From contig NZ_CP110343.1 of NCBI RefSeq assembly GCF_034359305.1, positions 511,055-575,054 of the forward strand: DNA of 64,000 bases, given 5' to 3'. Made by a program: the position numbers and the translations under genes. The number at the start of each line of letters is the position of its first letter. The stretch's first letter is position 1. Below are positions 26,783-36,602 of this stretch, piece after piece. Under the pieces are notes generated by a model. The model was not told the DNA's origin, ran no database searches, and saw nothing but the letters and a program-made list of their open reading frames with translations. The DNA comes from Candidatus Fokinia cryptica (GTDB lineage Bacteria > Pseudomonadota > Alphaproteobacteria > Rickettsiales > Midichloriaceae).

Positions 26783-27889
26783 ATGAAGAAAAAGCTTACC
26801 TTAATATTTGGAGTAGTATTTTGTATTGTAATAATAATAGCATTTTTTTATTTCTACCGACAAAAAGATATAAATGAAAGACATTTTGGAGCACTTCTAA
26901 AAGAAAAGTTCGCCTCTCATGGCTTGATTTTTGATTATCTTTCTATCGTACAAAAAAATGACTCTTTTATTTTAGATAATGTCACGATAGTAGGAGCACT
27001 TCCAATTTTTAAAACAGAAGTACTTTTTGATAAAATAAAAATAACAAATGGTGTTACATCTATCGAAGTAGAATTTATAGGAGAAGTAAAAATAAGCATA
27101 CAGCAATCTATGGATTATAACACACCATCAAAATTCACTACATACTCTTCAGTTGCTTTACGAGATTATAAGCAACTCAAGATATTTTTACCAATAAATA
27201 AAAATGCCGAAAGCACTCCAAATTACACTTCTTTTAAATCAATTATTAGTAATGCAAAGCTATATATAGATAACAAAGAGAAGGCAATTCTAAAAGAATG
27301 CAATATAGATGTAACAGGAAATCCCAACATCGAAAGATTAATAAATATAAAAATGCAATTTGAAGATGTAAATCAAATTCATCAAAATGAGCAACTATAT
27401 TCGTTAGACGTTCATGTTATAAATCATGAAAATGAAAAAGAAGATATGTATGAAATACAAAAATTTTTCATGAAAAGTAATATGTATGCAATAAAAATGC
27501 ATGGTGATATCTCTTTTTATAATCTCAATTCTCTCCAAGAATCTGAATCTAATACAGACATGCATTATGTAAAATCTGAAAATATTATTGTTCATCTTCA
27601 AAATTATGAAGAAATTAGCGCAACAATGACAAATTTAGTAGAACGCTTCTATCAGAATTTCTTTGAGTCGCATAATAAAAGCACTAGCAAAATATCAAAG
27701 CATGGATTGCAAATGGCTATAAAGAGCCTTATAGAATTCATATCACAAGATATAAGAGATGATGAATCCACTATTCATATCGCCTATGATGAAAAGAATG
27801 GAATGACTTTTTCTGGAAAAACAAATGATGATTTAGTGAAGTTCGTAAAAATATTTCAGCTCACAAAGAAAGATGAACTATCAAAATAA
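26783..27889 (+). CDS. hypothetical membrane-anchored protein
   Basis: No family recognised with confidence. Residues about 4-24 (LTLIFGVVFCIVIIIAFFYF) form a signal anchor, and the remaining 340 residues would be periplasmic. That part is rich in alternating hydrophobic beta-like strands (FILDNVTIVG, IEVEFIGEVKISI). The pattern recalls AsmA/DUF2125-type periplasmic proteins, but no motif proves it. It starts 15 nt after trmD and is probably cotranscribed with glyQ-trmD. Confidence 0.6.
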   Translation: MKKKLTLIFGVVFCIVIIIAFFYFYRQKDINERHFGALLKEKFASHGLIFDYLSIVQKNDSFILDNVTIVGALPIFKTEVLFDKIKITNGVTSIEVEFIGEVKISIQQSMDYNTPSKFTTYSSVALRDYKQLKIFLPINKNAESTPNYTSFKSIISNAKLYIDNKEKAILKECNIDVTGNPNIERLINIKMQFEDVNQIHQNEQLYSLDVHVINHENEKEDMYEIQKFFMKSNMYAIKMHGDISFYNLNSLQESESNTDMHYVKSENIIVHLQNYEEISATMTNLVERFYQNFFESHNKSTSKISKHGLQMAIKSLIEFISQDIRDDESTIHIAYDEKNGMTFSGKTNDDLVKFVKIFQLTKKDELSK

Positions 27890-28065
27890 ATGACAATATT
27901 TTAAATTTATTAATATCATTTTAGCAACTGCCTAAATTTAATGAATAACATACATTTTTCTCCTTGTAGTGAATAAGACAGATATGTAGCATACTGCATA
28001 AATTAAAAACATTAATGTGTAGCAAGATACTTTTTATGAATTCATATCAAATGAGAGTGTGAAAG

Positions 28066-29664
28066 ATGTCTAGTACAAATATTGTATTATGTGATCATCA
28101 GGAACGTTTATCTGACAAAGATCGTATTGTCTCTAAAAGTCAGTTTATAAAATCCTACACTACTGATCTCAGCTTGTTTCAAAACGCTATATTGAATTTA
28201 CATTTTTATGATAAATTCACTCAACCAATGGTGATATGTGCAAGTTTAGCTCATAAAAATATAATTATTTCTCAACTTCAAGAGATTGGGATACGAAAAG
28301 CAATATTATTGTGCGAAAACTCTTTATACGGCAGCGCAATATCGCTAATGTTAGCGGTTCAATATCTGTTTTCGACTGCAGCGATGGCATCAAACCATCA
28401 AATAATCTGTACAATGTTAGCTCGTACAAAATTGATGAATTTTGATCTCTTGCATACCCGCACTATAACAGAATATATAGTAAAAGCTCAGAGCAAAAAT
28501 ATGCATCTCAGCAATATATTATGCTTTGCTGTTCCAACAAGTTACTTTGATGAGGATGATTCATATATAGAGATTAAAAAAGAGCCAATATCACTCGATG
28601 ATACACTATATAAAATTAACTCATTTCCAGAAATGCCATATTCTAAAGAGATCATAACTAAAATTAAAAATAGCTTTGGTAGTTATAACGAATTCACTAA
28701 AAAATCAATAAGAAAAATCAATAAAAATAAACTCAATAGAAACATATATCTCTCAGAAGTTGGGATATATTACTCTTCAGTAAAAGTACTATGTGAAAAT
28801 TTTCAGCTTTATATGAATGATTATTTTCAAGAAACCAAGAAACTCTTTATAAATGATAGCGTTAAGACAGAACATTTATTTGTAGTTAAGGAAATTCCTT
28901 CTAATATCAATATTAAAAAAATGATAAGTTCATCTGTGAAATATAGTGATTTCTCGCAATCTATTCTAAGACATTCGAGTAATACAATTGTATGTATTCC
29001 GGAAAATAAATTAGAATCAACAAACTGGAATGAAGTATACCATACTTCAAAAGTAGATAGTAAAAATCTAGCATCCAAATTTTCTCATTTAAGCACTAAA
29101 ACCCAAGAACAAGACTTTTTATATGTTCCTTCACAACAATCACAAAAAGCTTTACACAAATATTCTAAAACTCTTGAACAGACGACAAAATCTTCGGAAG
29201 CCATCACTTATGAATGTCAAGATAGCTCTAAAATTATGGTAAAAGAGTTAAAAGCAAAACGTGAACAACCGAGTAATATATTATATGAAGAGAAGGTTTG
29301 TAAAAATTTTCAAGAATTAAAAGAAAAACGAATATTTACAATGTATTCACCTGAAGATTTATTAAGTAATTTTTTAGCATACAACATACCTGAAGACATT
29401 GTATTATCGAGTGGCAATATAATGCTTACTGAAAAGCCAACACTTTTAATAGCTCAAAATGAAAACGTAATTTGGGAATTAAATGAAGTAGTTATTATTG
29501 CTCATAAAAAATACATCCATAAGATACGAAATATAATAAAAGAGGCAAAAAATACAGAAGAAGCATATGAAATATTACAACAGCTATTTAAAGGTGAAGA
29601 GCAAATGGATAAAGTACTATTAAAAATGATATTAGAAGAACATAAAAACAGCTTTATCTTTTAG
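28066..29664 (+). CDS. ManC-like mannose-1-phosphate guanylyltransferase homologue, probably inactive
   Basis: Its 532 residues follow the order of type II GDP-mannose pyrophosphorylase (ManC/AlgA) segments, with the functional motifs worn away. NIVLCDHQERLSD lies where the family has ILSGGSGTRLWP; SKSQF replaces PKQF; SLFQNAILNL and QPMVICASLAHKNIIISQL match the xLFQxTLxR and PxVVCNxxHRFxVxEQL segments; LCFAVPTSYFDEDDSYIEI replaces VTFGIxPTxPETGYGYI; SVKYSDFSQSIL and LESTNWNEVYH replace SIDYAVME and WSDVGSW. The last 90 residues resemble the end of the nucleotidyltransferase domain. The Gly-rich loop and the metal-binding PADH are absent, so catalysis is unlikely. A stretch of about 120 low-complexity residues (350-470) is inserted. 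Identification is by eye. It lies alone between the anchored protein and pdhC. Confidence 0.5.
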   Translation: MSSTNIVLCDHQERLSDKDRIVSKSQFIKSYTTDLSLFQNAILNLHFYDKFTQPMVICASLAHKNIIISQLQEIGIRKAILLCENSLYGSAISLMLAVQYLFSTAAMASNHQIICTMLARTKLMNFDLLHTRTITEYIVKAQSKNMHLSNILCFAVPTSYFDEDDSYIEIKKEPISLDDTLYKINSFPEMPYSKEIITKIKNSFGSYNEFTKKSIRKINKNKLNRNIYLSEVGIYYSSVKVLCENFQLYMNDYFQETKKLFINDSVKTEHLFVVKEIPSNINIKKMISSSVKYSDFSQSILRHSSNTIVCIPENKLESTNWNEVYHTSKVDSKNLASKFSHLSTKTQEQDFLYVPSQQSQKALHKYSKTLEQTTKSSEAITYECQDSSKIMVKELKAKREQPSNILYEEKVCKNFQELKEKRIFTMYSPEDLLSNFLAYNIPEDIVLSSGNIMLTEKPTLLIAQNENVIWELNEVVIIAHKKYIHKIRNIIKEAKNTEEAYEILQQLFKGEEQMDKVLLKMILEEHKNSFIF

Positions 29665-29714
29665 GTTATTCCGATAATAATCTCTTCAAGATATTGTAAA
29701 TTTAGTTAGCTAAG

Positions 29715-30932
29715 ATGCCTATTAAGTTGCTGATGCCAGCTCTTTCTCCTACCATGAAAGAAGGAAATTTGATGAAATGGCTCAAAAAGGAAGGTGACAT
29801 TATAGTTTCTGGAGATGTAATAGCTGAAATAGAAACAGATAAAGCCATAATGGAGTTTGAATCAGCAGACTCTGGAGTTTTAGGAAAAATCTTAATACCC
29901 GAAGGAACTTCTAATGTAAAAGTAAAAGAGTTAATCGCAATCATACTAGAAGATGGAGAATCAGAATCCGATATGGAAGCAATATTGAGTGCTATTCTAC
30001 CAGTTACTAACGAATTACCTAAACAAAGTAATACCGAGCATCAAGATGTTAAGACGCAATCATTACAGCAACCTACTTCTCCCAAAAAGGAAAGGATATT
30101 CATATCTCCAATAGCTAAGAAATTAGCTCTCGAAAATAACGTAGATATTAAAGCAGTAAAAGGAAGTGGCCCCTACTCTAGAATAGTAAAAAAAGATATT
30201 GAAGAATTTATCACTACTACTCCAGACAACAATTCTACTTGCACTACACTTTCGTTTACGAAAATGCGAGCTGCAATAGCTGAACGTTTAAGCTTTTCTA
30301 AGAAAAATATACCGCACTTCTATATCTCTATTGAATGTTGCATTGATGATTTATCATCTATTAGAAAATCATTAAACGAAAGTATAAAGAAATCCAGTTC
30401 AGATAGAAAAATCTCAATTAATGACTTCTTTGTAAAAGCTACTGCTCTATCATTACAAAAGCATAATAAATTTCGCTCTTCCTTTGAAAATGAAAAGTGG
30501 ACTCAGCATAGCGCAATAGACATAGCGATTGCAATTTCTATAGAAGATGGCTTAGTTACTCCTGTTATCAGACATTCTGATCAAAAATCTTTAATGCATA
30601 TTTCTACAGAAATAGTAGAACTCGCTCAAAAAGCCCGTTCTCACTCTTTACGATATAATGAAATCTCCGGCGGGTGTATCACAATTTCAAATCTTGGCAT
30701 GTATGGAATTAAAAACTTTCTACCTATCATCAATCCACCACATGTTTCTATTCTCGCTATAGGTGGAGCTACTCACAAACCTACAATTAATACCGATGGG
30801 AATATTACAACATCTCAAGTAATCGAAATCACTCTTGCTTGCGATCATAGAGTTATAGATGGCGTAGACGCAGCTCTCTTTATAAACAGTATTAAATTTT
30901 ATATAGAAAATAGTATGTTACTAATGATGTAA
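29715..30932 (+). CDS. pdhC: pyruvate dehydrogenase E2 (dihydrolipoamide acetyltransferase)
   Basis: Core of the pyruvate dehydrogenase complex, making acetyl-CoA. Three domains are visible in 405 residues: one lipoyl domain with the modified Lys in [10 protein letters not shown] (about residue 41), a peripheral-subunit-binding domain ([21 protein letters not shown], from about 130), and the catalytic domain ending with the active-site DHRVIDG (about 376). The N-terminal [17 protein letters not shown] is typical of the mitochondrial/alphaproteobacterial type. E1 and E3 genes are not adjacent, as is usual in Rickettsiales. Confidence 0.95.
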   Translation: MPIKLLMPALSPTMKEGNLMKWLKKEGDIIVSGDVIAEIETDKAIMEFESADSGVLGKILIPEGTSNVKVKELIAIILEDGESESDMEAILSAILPVTNELPKQSNTEHQDVKTQSLQQPTSPKKERIFISPIAKKLALENNVDIKAVKGSGPYSRIVKKDIEEFITTTPDNNSTCTTLSFTKMRAAIAERLSFSKKNIPHFYISIECCIDDLSSIRKSLNESIKKSSSDRKISINDFFVKATALSLQKHNKFRSSFENEKWTQHSAIDIAIAISIEDGLVTPVIRHSDQKSLMHISTEIVELAQKARSHSLRYNEISGGCITISNLGMYGIKNFLPIINPPHVSILAIGGATHKPTINTDGNITTSQVIEITLACDHRVIDGVDAALFINSIKFYIENSMLLMM

Positions 30933-31061
30933 AAAGTACCGATTCGTTCTTTTATGATAAGTACTAAATTTTTTTTTACATTTTAGTAAAAAATACTTTC
31001 AAATACTTGCGTTTCCTTTCATTTTCAATAATACTTCCCTGATTAAATATTGTTCTTCGAA

Positions 31062-31751
31062 ATGTCTATAGTGGGATGCTCGATCCTGAATTTTCCCGAT
31101 TGTAAGGTAAAAGTTGTATCAGGAGATTCGGTAGCAGATTTGTCAAAAATTGCTTCACATCCGGAAGTACATGGCAATTCCTTAAATGCTGTGCAGAAAG
31201 ATGGTGCATTTACAATATGTGATGCTACTTTACATAGCATTATAAGGGGTTATCAAGAATACAAAATACTATTCTTCTTCTATCCTCTAAACTTTACCTT
31301 CGTATGTCCTTCCGAGATAATAGCACTCAATAAAATGAGAGATGAATTTGCATCCAGAAAGACAAAAGTTTTTTTAGTAAGTGTTGATTCGCATTATAGT
31401 CATATAGCATATGCAACAACTAGTAAGGAAAATGGTGGTATAGGAGAAATAGGACATGCTATGATTTCTGATATTAACAAAGAGCTATCCATTGCATTAG
31501 GTGTTTTACATCACTCCGGTATTTCATTGCGTGCTGCAATCGTTATAGGAGATGATGGAATAGTCAAACATCAGACTGTTAACGAATTGGCAATAGGAAG
31601 AAATACTAATGAATTATTAAGAATTCTTGATGCAATAGATCATAATAAACAATATGGCGAAGTATGTCCCATAAATTGGAAAAAAGGTGAAGTTGCAATG
31701 ACTCCTAACGTAGATGGAATGAAAAAATATATTAACACTCTTGATTCTTAA
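31062..31751 (+). CDS. 2-Cys peroxiredoxin (AhpC/Prx1 family)
   Basis: Thiol peroxidase reducing H2O2 and organic hydroperoxides. The frame opens at a TTG (31050); the ATG at 31062 is the better start and gives 229 residues. The peroxidatic Cys is in FYPLNFTFVCPSE (about residue 82) and the resolving Cys in GEVCPINW (about 201), as in typical 2-Cys enzymes. An N-terminal extension of about 45 residues precedes the thioredoxin fold, longer than AhpC (187). It lies between pdhC and dnaN in the same direction. Confidence 0.93.
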   Translation: MSIVGCSILNFPDCKVKVVSGDSVADLSKIASHPEVHGNSLNAVQKDGAFTICDATLHSIIRGYQEYKILFFFYPLNFTFVCPSEIIALNKMRDEFASRKTKVFLVSVDSHYSHIAYATTSKENGGIGEIGHAMISDINKELSIALGVLHHSGISLRAAIVIGDDGIVKHQTVNELAIGRNTNELLRILDAIDHNKQYGEVCPINWKKGEVAMTPNVDGMKKYINTLDS

Positions 31752-31782
31752 TTAAGGAATATTAATTATTTTTCATAATAGC

Positions 31783-33066
31783 ATGAATTCAGTTTTGCGA
31801 ATAGAAAGAGGTAAAGTGGTATCTGCACTATCTGTTGTACAGTCGATAGTAGAGCGACGTAATATAAATCCTATATTGTCCCATGTTAAGGTAGTTGTAC
31901 ACCCTTCTGGAACAATGCGATTTATATGCACAGATATGGATGTGGTAGTATCTTCTATCATAAATGTAGAGGCGATTGGTATTGTGCAAAGTAGAATTGC
32001 TTTCACTACTCCGGTTTCTGTATTTTACGAAATTTTACGAAAGATGCAGGAGCAGTATATAGATTTGGATCTTTCTAATGCTGAAAATGGGCTACTCGTA
32101 GTAAAAACTGAAGACTCTCAATTTAAACTAGTTTGCTCAGAAGTAGACAAATTCCCTCCTCTTGATATCGAAGAGTATCATATCAAAAGCTCCCCTCTTC
32201 TTAGCACTTCCGACGCTTCCTGTCGTAACTTCTTAATGTACGTTACGGCCGAGGAATTGCATCATCTGATTTCTAGCAGTAAATACGCTATTTCCTCTAG
32301 TGAGATCTCTTACCATCTAAATGGTATTTGCTTTCAAGCTATAAAAGCTAACGCTCTCCCGAGTGGGTACGAGTGTTTTGACTTACTTGACTCTTCATCT
32401 AATAAAACGACTTCTCATTACGATGTAGAGCAAGTGGAAAGTTTCTTATTAGCAGTTTCAACAGACACTCACAGACTAGCAACTGCAGCAATTCCAATAC
32501 AAGAAGGTTCTCTCGAAGTAAAAGAAGTGATAGTACCAAGAAAGACGGTCACAGAGTTGTTGAAACTTACTGAAGGAATGGAGAAGCAAGAAAAGATAGA
32601 TATCAGCATGCACGAAAGGAAAATAATTTTTTCTACTGCAGATGTAGTAATAGTATCCAAATTAATTAGCAGTGAGTTTCCTTCATATCGAGAAATACTA
32701 AAGGAAAGATATGACAAAATCGTCATAGTATCGAGAAAAGGAATGATAGCAGCAATAGATATAGTAACTTCTGTCATAGACGATAGAATGAAACCTTGCC
32801 AAGTTTCATTCTCTGAGGATAACGTGGAAATTTCAGTCGAGAGCCAGATACACACTAAGGGCAGTGGAGTAAAAAACATTAAATCTCGTACTAATGGAAA
32901 TATAAAGTTCACTATTATACTTAACTCCCGCTATGTACTCGATGCTCTTAACGTAATAGAAGAGGAACAAGTAGAAATATTAATGCGCGATATAGAGTCA
33001 GCTATCATAATTAGAGGAGCAGGTAATCAATATTCAATACATATGATCATGCCTATGCAACCTTAG
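31783..33066 (+). CDS. dnaN: DNA polymerase III beta sliding clamp
   Basis: Ring clamp that tethers the replicative polymerase. Three clamp domains are recognisable, with characteristic AVSTDTHRLATAAIP and DIVTSVIDDRMKPCQVSFSEDNVEIS segments. At 427 residues it is about 50 longer than typical (370-380); the extra residues come from insertions at about 135-150 and 190-220 (the polar stretch around LLDSSSNKTTSHYDVEQVE). The last 14 nt overlap the end of the convergent dprA. No dnaA is nearby, so this is not an intact oriC-linked dnaA-dnaN locus. Confidence 0.96.
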   Translation: MNSVLRIERGKVVSALSVVQSIVERRNINPILSHVKVVVHPSGTMRFICTDMDVVVSSIINVEAIGIVQSRIAFTTPVSVFYEILRKMQEQYIDLDLSNAENGLLVVKTEDSQFKLVCSEVDKFPPLDIEEYHIKSSPLLSTSDASCRNFLMYVTAEELHHLISSSKYAISSSEISYHLNGICFQAIKANALPSGYECFDLLDSSSNKTTSHYDVEQVESFLLAVSTDTHRLATAAIPIQEGSLEVKEVIVPRKTVTELLKLTEGMEKQEKIDISMHERKIIFSTADVVIVSKLISSEFPSYREILKERYDKIVIVSRKGMIAAIDIVTSVIDDRMKPCQVSFSEDNVEISVESQIHTKGSGVKNIKSRTNGNIKFTIILNSRYVLDALNVIEEEQVEILMRDIESAIIIRGAGNQYSIHMIMPMQP

Positions 33067-34270
33067 TATTACAAATTAGCCTTATATGATTTTTACTGTT
33101 TCTCTCAAGATTACCACTTAATTCTAATTCTGCTATAGCTAACATTAGTGCATCTATTTCGAAGTTTGTATGCTCTAATATCTCTTCTATCGTAATATAC
33201 GATGAATATGAAAGCATATCTACAAGAGAGCGATGTACCTCTTCTTCATTTTTCGATGGGTAACGTGGATTCTTATGAGCAATTGGCAATCTCAATACAG
33301 CAGAATGAGAGTACTGCTTGCTATCTCGCAGTTTCATGTTATCTATTTTTATGAGTCTTTCTAACTCCTTTAGCACATCTTCAGCATCTTCTACTAGTAT
33401 CGCTCCATCTCTAATCAACTTATTACTACCCTTAGATCTAGGATCCATTGGAAAACCTGGTACAGCAAGCACTTCTCTCCCCTCTTCTAAAGCAGTCCGA
33501 GCTGTAACTAACGTACCAGAATTATAAGATGCCTCTATCACAACTACACAACTACATAAACCGGCTATTATAGCATTTCTTTCTGGAAAATACGACGCTA
33601 ACGGCGGAACGGATATTGGATATTGACTCACTACAAGCCCTGTACGATACATTTGATGATATAAGTAATCACATACTTTGGGATATATATTTGAAATACC
33701 GCTCCCTACTACACCAATCGTTCCATATTCCAATGCTCCCTCATGCGCCATTCTATCTATTCCATCCGCTAATCCAGAAACTACTACAAATCCATTTTTT
33801 GAAATCTCCGAAGATATACGTTTAGCAAAAATACTACCTCCAATAGAAGAATTTCTCGCCCCCACTATTGCAACTTTGTGTTTTTGCAACAGTAAAATAT
33901 CACCTTTTACAGTAAGTACTGGCGGAGGAGAATAAGTCTTTAAAAGCAAATCTGGATACTCATCGGAATATGCAAAAATCATCCTTGCACCAAATGCGTT
34001 ACACTCTTTAATTTCCTTTTGTATTTGATAAGAAGATGGAACTAATACATCGCTACTTAATTTCCCTTGTTTTTTAAGGTTACCTATATGCTCTATTGCT
34101 AACGAGGGAGAGGCAAATAAATTTAATAAAGAAAAAAATGTTGCCGGTCTTATACGTGGTGTTCTAGCTAATCTGAGCCACTCAATTTCGAATTCCTTAT
34201 CTCTTGAAAAAGCAGAAAACTTTTTCGCTATATCGAAGGCTGAAAAAAGAGCATATTCATCATGTTGCAT
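33053..34270 (-). CDS. dprA: DNA processing protein DprA
   Basis: Loads RecA on single-stranded DNA taken up by transformation and is widely kept even in reduced genomes. The 405-residue protein has the DprA Rossmann core (VAIVGARNSS, VVSGLADGIDRMAHEGAL, VVGSGISNIYP, ASYNSGTLVTARTALEEGR, ending VPGFPMDPRSKGSNKLIRDGA) at about residues 125-295. A C-terminal winged-helix-like region (about 340-400) follows. Its 3' end overlaps convergent dnaN by 14 nt. Confidence 0.95.
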   Translation of the reverse strand: MQHDEYALFSAFDIAKKFSAFSRDKEFEIEWLRLARTPRIRPATFFSLLNLFASPSLAIEHIGNLKKQGKLSSDVLVPSSYQIQKEIKECNAFGARMIFAYSDEYPDLLLKTYSPPPVLTVKGDILLLQKHKVAIVGARNSSIGGSIFAKRISSEISKNGFVVVSGLADGIDRMAHEGALEYGTIGVVGSGISNIYPKVCDYLYHQMYRTGLVVSQYPISVPPLASYFPERNAIIAGLCSCVVVIEASYNSGTLVTARTALEEGREVLAVPGFPMDPRSKGSNKLIRDGAILVEDAEDVLKELERLIKIDNMKLRDSKQYSHSAVLRLPIAHKNPRYPSKNEEEVHRSLVDMLSYSSYITIEEILEHTNFEIDALMLAIAELELSGNLERNSKNHIRLICNTKVA

Positions 34271-34358
34271 TCTAAAAATATATATTTTACCCTAAAATGT
34301 TTGTTGCACTTTATACAACACTATAAAGTATTACTTCAACTAATATTTTTAGAAAAAC

Positions 34359-35255
34359 ATGCTATGTAAGCGGTTTAATAATGTAATTACCGAATTATTG
34401 TACTTATCACGCCTTAATAAACCTATACCAATTCTTTTACTATTATTACCAATATGGTGGGTTTTAATAATAGTATATAAATTCATTGTAGATTTTTGGT
34501 TTTATTTTTTGATATTAACTCTTGGGGGAATACTAAGCCGCACCATAGGTTGCATCATAAATGACATAATAGATCGGAAATATGATTCCTTAGTAAAGAG
34601 AACTTCTAAAAGACCATTAGCAAAAAATTCCATAAAAATGGAATATGCAATTACATACCTGCTATTGCTATGTGTAGTGGGAGTTTTGCTAACATTTTTA
34701 CTACCATCTAAATGCAGATATATTATATACATTGCTTTTTTACTGATGTGTATATACCCATATATGAAAAGGATTACTAATTACGCTCAAGTGGTATTAG
34801 GGATAACATTTAATATGGGAATACCAGTCGCATTTGGATTATCAAATTATAATAACCTTATAGTGCAGTGCTCTGTTTACGTAGCAGCAGCACTATGGAC
34901 GATAGGATATGATACAGTATATGGATTACAAGATGTAGATGATGATAAAAAAATTGGACTTGGATCAATTGCAGTAAGATTTCAGAAAACTACTCCTGAA
35001 GTAATATGGAGCTGTTATAAGATTAGTTGCATTTTACTTGGATTTGTAGGCTTAAATCTTGGATGTAATATATTATTCTTTATTTTACTTGGATGCGGCT
35101 TATACATTTTATATGAACAAATTATAGTTATTGAATCTCATTTAGAAGATAAAAATATCAAAGCAATGTATGAATTGCTATTTAACAAAAATATAATATT
35201 TGGAATTATAGTCCTAATTGCCTTATACTTAGGACAAATAAGTATTGCTTCTTAA
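34359..35255 (+). CDS. ubiA: 4-hydroxybenzoate polyprenyltransferase
   Basis: Prenylates 4-hydroxybenzoate in ubiquinone synthesis; a membrane enzyme. Both Asp-rich motifs are present: CIINDIIDRKYDSLVKRT (about residues 65-82) and YDTVYGLQDVDDDKKIGLGS (about 186-205). Seven to nine hydrophobic segments fill its 298 residues. It is followed by rplC after a short gap and is divergent from dprA. It pairs functionally with ubiE at 56.8 kb. Confidence 0.93.
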   Translation: MLCKRFNNVITELLYLSRLNKPIPILLLLLPIWWVLIIVYKFIVDFWFYFLILTLGGILSRTIGCIINDIIDRKYDSLVKRTSKRPLAKNSIKMEYAITYLLLLCVVGVLLTFLLPSKCRYIIYIAFLLMCIYPYMKRITNYAQVVLGITFNMGIPVAFGLSNYNNLIVQCSVYVAAALWTIGYDTVYGLQDVDDDKKIGLGSIAVRFQKTTPEVIWSCYKISCILLGFVGLNLGCNILFFILLGCGLYILYEQIIVIESHLEDKNIKAMYELLFNKNIIFGIIVLIALYLGQISIAS

Positions 35256-35314
35256 GTTCAATTATCGTATTAAATTATGTGTTTATTGATGATATTAGCG
35301 TTTTAGTTGAAAGC

Positions 35315-35923
35315 ATGTTATACCACGAACGTCCAGGATTAATAGGAACTAAACTCGGAATGACTCAGATTTTTGTCAACGACGTTGCTATACCTGCGAC
35401 TATAATACATGTGCCAGAGAATTTTCTTATCGGCCTTAGGACGTACGAAAAGAATGGGTATAAAGCAGCAGTGTTAGGTATTCGTTATCACGATGAGAAA
35501 AAAAATCGAAGGAAGTTATACGCAATGATTAGAGAATTTAGACTAAATTCCCTTGATAGCTTCACTGAAGGTCAGTCATATACGGCTACTCACTTTGCTC
35601 TCGGACAAAATATAGATGTTATTGGAAATACAATAGGTAAAGGTTTCGCCGGTGGTATGAAGAGACATGGATTTAGTGGAGGAGATGCTAGTCACGGTGC
35701 TTCCATATCTCATAGAGCTCTCGGCTCTACTGGAGGGAGGCAAGATCCTGGTAAAGTATTTAAAGGTAAAAAAATGGCTGGACACATGGGTACTAATAGA
35801 GTTACTACTAGAAATTTAAGAGTACTCGATGTTGATTCCGAAATGTCTATTATTGTAGTTAAAGGATGTATCCCAGGTAGTAAAGGTAAAACTGTACTAC
35901 TAAGAGATTCTATTATGAGCTAG
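35315..35923 (+). CDS. rplC: 50S ribosomal protein L3
   Basis: The frame opens at a GTG (35279), but the ATG at 35315 gives the L3-like start MLYHERPGLIGTKLGMTQIF and 202 residues. Core segments are GKGFAGGMKRHGFSGGDASH (containing the methylatable Gln region of other L3s, here not Gln), followed by GSTGGRQDPGKVFKGKKMAG. It is followed at 28 nt by rplD. S10 (rpsJ), expected upstream, is absent; ubiA is there instead. Confidence 0.96.
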   Translation: MLYHERPGLIGTKLGMTQIFVNDVAIPATIIHVPENFLIGLRTYEKNGYKAAVLGIRYHDEKKNRRKLYAMIREFRLNSLDSFTEGQSYTATHFALGQNIDVIGNTIGKGFAGGMKRHGFSGGDASHGASISHRALGSTGGRQDPGKVFKGKKMAGHMGTNRVTTRNLRVLDVDSEMSIIVVKGCIPGSKGKTVLLRDSIMS

Positions 35924-35951
35924 TAAATTTATTTTGCATTTTTTCTCTCCT

Positions 35952-36602
35952 ATGAAGTATCAGGTTTTGGATTTTCATTCTAGTGCGGTTAGTTCCGAAA
36001 TAGAACTCCCAAGTATTTTTGACGCTGAAGTACGACATGATGTTATACATCGTGTGATATGCTGGCAGCTTGCTAAAAGAAGACTTGGCACCCATAAAGT
36101 AAAGGGACGAAGCGAGATAGCAAAGTCTACACGCAAGATACATGCTCAGAAAGGAGGAGGACGCGCACGTCATGGTGCTGCTAGTGCCCCTCAATTCCGT
36201 GGCGGTGGTGTAGCTTTTGGGCCTGTAGTACGTAGTCACGAGTACAAGCTTAACAAGAAAATCCGTATTATGGGATTGCATTCAGCTCTCTCTATGAAAT
36301 TGAAGGAAAATAAAGTTCTTATAGTAGATGATTTCTCTCTCACCACGCCAAAAACTAAGGAATTGTATGGCAAAGTTTCTAATTTGCTAAATGATAAAAA
36401 AAGTACCGCTAAGATTTCATGCCTCATGGTAGATAAAGAGCAGAATGCTGCATTACGGTTTGCTTCTGCCAATATACATAATCTTGATTCTTTACCGATG
36501 AGAGGATTAAATGTATACGATCTTATAAAACATGAATTTGTAATGTTTTCTAAGAGCGCAATAATGAGTATGACAGGGGAGGAAATTGGCGATATTTCCT
36601 AG
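35952..36602 (+). CDS. rplD: 50S ribosomal protein L4
   Basis: The frame opens at a TTG (35934); the ATG at 35952 gives MKYQVLDFHSS and 216 residues, normal for L4. The exit-tunnel loop is clear: STRKIHAQKGGGRARHGAA followed by PQFRGGGVAFGP. L4 also acts as an rRNA-binding autoregulator of the S10 operon in E. coli. Here the operon is cut to rplC-rplD: rplW is about 28 kb away and rplB is not in the window. A 587-nt gene-free stretch follows. Confidence 0.96.
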   Translation: MKYQVLDFHSSAVSSEIELPSIFDAEVRHDVIHRVICWQLAKRRLGTHKVKGRSEIAKSTRKIHAQKGGGRARHGAASAPQFRGGGVAFGPVVRSHEYKLNKKIRIMGLHSALSMKLKENKVLIVDDFSLTTPKTKELYGKVSNLLNDKKSTAKISCLMVDKEQNAALRFASANIHNLDSLPMRGLNVYDLIKHEFVMFSKSAIMSMTGEEIGDIS

